DNA from: Oscillospiraceae bacterium
GTDB lineage: Bacteria; Bacillota; Clostridia; UBA1381
Reading direction: 5' to 3'
Assembly (NCBI GenBank): GCA_015068545.1
Contig: SVKH01000058.1
Span: 1-9,607, forward strand
DNA: 9,607 nucleotides
Shown: positions 6,139-9,607 of the stretch, one piece after another
Layout of the letters: each line of letters starts with the position of its first letter
Numbering within the stretch: the stretch's first letter is position 1
Made by a program: the position numbers and the translations under genes
Notes under the pieces: model-generated
Told to the model about the DNA's origin: nothing
Databases searched by the model: none
What the model saw: the letters and a program-made list of their open reading frames with translations, nothing else

Positions 6139-6801
6139 TTATTTTGCCTCCAATATCATAGAATAAATTTTATCAATAACCTGATCTATCGTCATATCTG
6201 ATGTATCTACCAAAACAGCATCTTCAGCTTGCCTCAAAGGCGCAAATTCCCTTTCGGAATCATTCTTGTCACGATACATAATATCTTGCTTTACCTTTTC
6301 AAAATCCGCTTCCATGCCTTTATCTATCATCTCGCGGTATCTACGCCTTGCACGTTCTTCCACGGAAGCGGTAAGGAAAATTTTAATATCCGCATCCGGC
6401 AGAACATATGTGCCTATATCTCTTCCATCCATTATTACAGAAGTTTTTTTAGCAAGTTCACGCTGTAGGGCTACAAGCTTTAGCCTTACTGCTGGGATAA
6501 CTGCCACGTTGGAAGCACCTACCGAGGCATCTGCCTCACGGATTCTTTTTGTAACATCCTTTCCGCAAAGGAACACCTTCTGACCATCCTCGTCATACTC
6601 AATAGAAATATCAATCTTGTCAAGAACCTGATCGGTAAAATTTTCACCGCAAATATCTATACCATTTTCTATTGCATATACTGCAACAGCTCTGTACATG
6701 GCACCGGTATCAATATATACAAACCCAAGCTTTTTTGAAACTTCCTTAGCTATTGAGCTTTTTCCTGCTCCTGCAGGGCCATCTATTGCAACACTAATCA
6801 T
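6139..6801 (-). CDS. cmk: Cytidylate kinase (CMP kinase)
   Basis: Cmk is the cytosolic kinase that converts CMP and dCMP to the diphosphates with ATP, supplying CTP, dCTP and the CDP-linked lipid precursors. The 220 residues match the usual short Cmk. Motifs in order are the P-loop GPAGAGKSS (8-16), DTGAMYRA (31-38), the CMP-binding segment with VTKRIREADASVGAS (83-97), MDGRDIGTYVLPDADIK (124-140), and the lid and adenine region RRRYRE (152-157) with RDKNDSEREFAPL (177-189). AAGGAAG precedes the ATG by about 7 nt. The gene starts 20 nt after the flavoprotein gene and abuts plsC. The cmk-plsC-ispH/S1 order is, from memory, common in Clostridia, and cmk lies next to the S1 gene in many bacteria. 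Confidence 0.97.
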   Translation of the reverse strand: MISVAIDGPAGAGKSSIAKEVSKKLGFVYIDTGAMYRAVAVYAIENGIDICGENFTDQVLDKIDISIEYDEDGQKVFLCGKDVTKRIREADASVGASNVAVIPAVRLKLVALQRELAKKTSVIMDGRDIGTYVLPDADIKIFLTASVEERARRRYREMIDKGMEADFEKVKQDIMYRDKNDSEREFAPLRQAEDAVLVDTSDMTIDQVIDKIYSMILEAK

Positions 6802-6821
6802 TTTTACTTCCTTTCTGTATT

Positions 6822-8042
6822 TCAGGCATTTTCTCCGGCTAAAAATCCGGTAGAATATGCAATCTGCAAGTTGTATCCGCCTGTGTAGGCATCCACATCT
6901 ATAACTTCTCCTGCAAAGAATAATCCGGAGACTAACTTAGATTCCATGGTAGATGGATTTATCTCGGATACTTTCACACCGCCTGAGGTTATTATAGCCT
7001 CGTCGATAGGTCTTGTACCCTTTACCGAAAGCTCTATGGACTTTATAACATTAACAAGTCTGCGTCTTTCTTCTTTTGTAATGGAGGAAACCTCCTTGTG
7101 CGGATCAAGCTCCGAAAGCTTTATCACGATAGGGATAAGATTCTTTGGTAACAAATCATCAAGAGAGTTTTGCAGATGCTTTTTCACATATTTTTCAAAG
7201 TCACGGCAAACTCTTTTATCTAGCTGCTCCAAAGTAAGAGCAGGTTTTAAATCCAAATATATTTTGGCTGACTTTGCCTTTTTGAGATGACAGGATGCGG
7301 AAAGTGCAATAGGACCGGAAATACCAAAGTGGGTAAAAAGCATTTCACCAAAATCGGTGTAAATCTTTTTGCCCTTTTCATTTACCATGGTAATAGACAC
7401 ATTTTTAAGAGAGAGTCCCATCACATCTGCAACCCACTTTTCATGGGTAACAATAGGGACAAGTGACGGCTTTGGCTCAACTATACTGTGACCTAGCTCA
7501 CTTGCCATTTTGTATCCGTCACCGGTAGAGCCTGTTAAGGGATATGAGGCACCACCGGTTGCTATAATTACACTATCAACCTCTAAAGATGATTTTAAAA
7601 GCTTAACTCCGGAAACCATCCCGTCTTTGGTAATTATAGAAACTGCTTTATCCTTTATCCATTCTACATTCTTGCCAAGAGCATATTTTTTAAGAGCATC
7701 GGCAACATCTTTTGCACTATCACTTTCCGGAAAAACACGTCCACCTCTCTCCACTTTGGTAGCAACACCATATGAATTTAAAAGAGAAATAATATCATCA
7801 TTGGTAAAGCTGTAAAGTGCACTATACAAAAACCTGCTGTTTGTGGGAATATTCTGCATTGCTTCCTCAACATCAGCGATATTGGTGATATTACATCTAC
7901 CCTTTCCTGTAATTCTAAGTTTTTTTCCCAAGAACATATTAGGCTCTATAAGATAAACTTTTTTAACTCTTTCCTTTAATCTGCCACAGGCTATCATACC
8001 GGCAGGTCCACCGCCTATAACGGCAACTTTTTTATCAATCAT
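6822..8042 (-). CDS. NAD(P)/FAD-dependent oxidoreductase, HI0933/YhiN (aminoacetone oxidase-like) family
   Basis: This 406-residue flavoprotein has full family length. The N-terminal FAD-binding motif is VAVIGGGPAGM (6-16), with the acidic ribose-binding Glu33 at the end of the second strand. The family signature GKKLRITGKGRCNITN lies at 39-54. ATGGASYPLTGSTGDG (161-176) and the C-terminal TSGGV (352-356) and FAGEVIDVDAYTGGYNLQ (376-393) complete the FAD site. Members are often annotated BaiN, YhiN or aminoacetone oxidase, but the physiological substrate is unsettled for most of them, so no specific reaction is claimed. The ATG overlaps the stop of the upstream regulator gene by 4 nt (ATGA), and GAGG lies 11 nt before it. 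In many Firmicutes this family sits beside cmk, as here, which hints at a housekeeping role. Confidence 0.93.
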   Translation of the reverse strand: MIDKKVAVIGGGPAGMIACGRLKERVKKVYLIEPNMFLGKKLRITGKGRCNITNIADVEEAMQNIPTNSRFLYSALYSFTNDDIISLLNSYGVATKVERGGRVFPESDSAKDVADALKKYALGKNVEWIKDKAVSIITKDGMVSGVKLLKSSLEVDSVIIATGGASYPLTGSTGDGYKMASELGHSIVEPKPSLVPIVTHEKWVADVMGLSLKNVSITMVNEKGKKIYTDFGEMLFTHFGISGPIALSASCHLKKAKSAKIYLDLKPALTLEQLDKRVCRDFEKYVKKHLQNSLDDLLPKNLIPIVIKLSELDPHKEVSSITKEERRRLVNVIKSIELSVKGTRPIDEAIITSGGVKVSEINPSTMESKLVSGLFFAGEVIDVDAYTGGYNLQIAYSTGFLAGENA

Positions 8043-8896
8043 ATTTTATCATATACCTCATACTCGTCCCATATTTCTTCAAGCTTTTCAAAGTTCTGCT
8101 GAATTATATCTCTGTTGTTTATACCTACTGCAACTATCAGGGCATTTATAACACTAAATGGAGCTGTGAGCGAATCTACAAAAGACGTGGTATCACTTTC
8201 CGCAATCAAAGAAATCTCGGATGCTGCAACCACAGGTGAGCTCTCGCAATCGGTAATACCAATAACTGTGGCACCGTTTTTCTTGGCATATTCAAGAGCC
8301 TTTATTGTATTTTTTGAATACCTTGGAAAGCTGATACCTATAATTACATCGCCTTTACCCACACTTATAATCTTTTCAAAAAGGTCATCTCCGCCTGTTG
8401 ACTTTATGACACGCACATTGTCAAAAATGAGATGAAAGTAAAATCCTGTAAATTCAGCCAAAGCAGCTGCACTTCTTACACCTGTGATATATATCTTTTT
8501 TGCTGAAGAAATAGCTGAAACTGCCTTTTCAAAACTGGCTTTATCAATATTACACAGAGTTTTCTCTATTGAGTTTATATCGGATTTTAGCACACTTTCC
8601 AGAATATCACGACTGCCTATTTTTTCAAGAGCAAGCTCTATTCTTTGCACAGATGTGAGTCTGCTTTTTGCAGTCTTTTGCAAAAACTTCTGGAAGGATG
8701 GATATCCGTCAAAGCCGAGAACTGATGCAAATCTGACCATAGTCGCTTCACTTATACCTATTTTGGCAGACAGATTTCCTGCTGTCATATATGCGGCCTT
8801 TTCTATATTTGCGGTGATATAATCCGCAATCAACCGTTGGCTTTTTGTGAATAGATCATATTTTTCCCTTATAATCTCGGTAATATCGTTATACAT
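8039..8896 (-). CDS. MurR/RpiR-family transcriptional regulator (HTH plus SIS domain)
   Basis: This is a 285-residue DNA-binding regulator. The N-terminal HTH_6 domain (about 1-77) has the helix-turn-helix within MTAGNLSAKIGISEATMVRF (37-56), followed by the family's typical LGFDGYPSFQKFL (60-72). A SIS phosphosugar-binding domain (about 123-255) has KIYITGVRSAAALAEF (134-149) and GDVIIGISFPRYSKNT (182-197), which would hold the sugar phosphate. Family members usually respond to phosphosugars such as MurNAc-6-P or fructose-6-P and control sugar genes. Here no sugar catabolic gene is near, so effector and targets are unknown. The ATG lies 2 nt after the stop of the solute-binding protein gene, with GAGGA inside that gene's end. 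The regulator is inside the operon rather than next to a visible promoter. Confidence 0.94.
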   Translation of the reverse strand: MYNDITEIIREKYDLFTKSQRLIADYITANIEKAAYMTAGNLSAKIGISEATMVRFASVLGFDGYPSFQKFLQKTAKSRLTSVQRIELALEKIGSRDILESVLKSDINSIEKTLCNIDKASFEKAVSAISSAKKIYITGVRSAAALAEFTGFYFHLIFDNVRVIKSTGGDDLFEKIISVGKGDVIIGISFPRYSKNTIKALEYAKKNGATVIGITDCESSPVVAASEISLIAESDTTSFVDSLTAPFSVINALIVAVGINNRDIIQQNFEKLEEIWDEYEVYDKI

Positions 8897-8898
8897 AA

Positions 8899-9607
8899 CT
8901 ATTCCTCATCTTCGTTTTTCAGCTGTTCTTCCCCGTTTTTATCATAGAAATACCATTTCTCTATATTTTTGAATGTGTCAAAAAGGGTAGGCTCCTCTAT
9001 ACCTGAAACATATGGTCCGTATATTATTACATCACTCTTGAAGTAAAGTGGCAAATACGGTGGATTAAGGTAAAACTTGTTCCGATAATTCTCCATTGCT
9101 GCTCTTACATAGTCCTTTTCGGAAATTCCGTAAAGACCGGATATCGCTTCAGACAGATATGACACATCATAATTAAAATAGTTTTCGGTACTATCTAGCA
9201 TAACGTTTGGATTGTTATCTGAAAGTACATCAATCTCTCCTATAAACATATCAAAATCATCATTACTTATTTTGTTTAAATATTCCTCGTAGCTGACCAC
9301 ATCCAGCACCACTTCCACTCCGGAAGTCTTCAGCATTTCCACTATTCCGTTTGCTATATCAATTCTATGCTGATTATCAGCATTGACCAATAGACGCACG
9401 GAAATCGGCATATCCTCCTTATAATACATTCCCGCATACAAGCTATAACCTTCTGCTGTCATAAGACTGTCTATATCAACAGGCTCTGGCTCCTGAAGCT
9501 TAGCAGACCAAGATGCAGGGCTAACAGATAATGCACATTCCATTCCCTTTCCATAGGCATTCTTTTCCACAAGAGCTTTTTTATCCACCATACCAGAAAT
9601 CGCTCTT
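8899..9607 (-). CDS. Solute-binding protein family 5 (peptide/nickel type), C-terminal part; 5' end beyond the window
   Basis: The last 235 or so codons of an extracytoplasmic solute-binding protein are present; the gene continues past the right edge. The frame stays open through the edge and reads RAISGMVDKKALVEKNAYG, matching the RxAIxxAIDKxALV pattern inside family-5 proteins, so the ATG at 9591 is internal. Further support comes from LMTAEGY (a leader to the second lobe), ISVRLLVNADN...IANGIVEMLKTSGVEV, and the DFDMFIGEID stretch typical of the lobe that closes over the ligand. The signal peptide and lipobox are not visible. The acidic end (KNEDEE) is ordinary. It is the first visible gene of the operon. 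No ABC permease or ATPase gene is in the window, so the ligand cannot be named; relatives bind oligopeptides, nickel or other small solutes. Confidence 0.85.
   Translation of the reverse strand, partial: RAISGMVDKKALVEKNAYGKGMECALSVSPASWSAKLQEPEPVDIDSLMTAEGYSLYAGMYYKEDMPISVRLLVNADNQHRIDIANGIVEMLKTSGVEVVLDVVSYEEYLNKISNDDFDMFIGEIDVLSDNNPNVMLDSTENYFNYDVSYLSEAISGLYGISEKDYVRAAMENYRNKFYLNPPYLPLYFKSDVIIYGPYVSGIEEPTLFDTFKNIEKWYFYDKNGEEQLKNEDEE

Noticed and set aside
6946..7290. 114-codon plus-strand frame inside the flavoprotein gene
   Set aside because: It is antisense to a complete conserved protein and has no independent support.
9589..9591. ATG at 9591 as the true start of the solute-binding protein
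   Set aside because: The frame continues to the window edge and the upstream residues (RAISG) complete a conserved internal motif; a 230-residue protein would also lack the signal peptide and first lobe.

Overview
The window looks like core chromosome from a low-GC, Gram-positive anaerobe of the class Clostridia. The evidence is AT-rich DNA, strong AGGAGG-type ribosome binding sites, TTG starts, and above all a single gene encoding IspH (isoprenoid pathway) fused to ribosomal protein S1, an arrangement known from Clostridia. I cannot name a genus. I see no mobile element, CRISPR array, rRNA or tRNA.

Left block (1-1371, minus strand): murD, the D-glutamate ligase of peptidoglycan synthesis. 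It is followed immediately by an AGGAGG site and a TTG that probably opens another cell-wall or division gene beyond the window. Region 1372-1687 is a divergent intergenic region with one sigma-A-like promoter on each strand. Plus-strand block (1688-3244): a single-gene unit encoding a membrane-anchored phosphoglycerol transferase of the OpgB/LTA-synthase superfamily. It has its own promoter and a terminator whose hairpin contains the stop codon. Region 3262-3435 separates the convergent genes and holds no convincing gene. It runs into a strong terminator for the minus-strand operon.

Right block (3521-9607, minus strand): a tightly packed operon read right to left. The order is the C-terminal part of a family-5 solute-binding protein (cut by the window edge), an RpiR-family regulator, a HI0933/YhiN-type flavoprotein, cytidylate kinase (cmk), a PlsC-type acyltransferase, and the IspH-S1 fusion. 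Junctions are 4-nt ATGA overlaps or gaps of 0-20 nt, so the six genes are probably co-transcribed and partly translationally coupled. The operon joins nucleotide supply (Cmk), phospholipid synthesis (PlsC), isoprenoid precursor synthesis (IspH) and translation (S1).

Most of the window is ordinary core genome. The most interesting signal is inside the fusion gene. At the IspH/S1 junction there is a full AGGAGGT ribosome binding site and an in-frame ATG, and codon use changes at the same place. The gene may therefore make both a fused IspH-S1 protein and a free S1 protein of 402 residues.
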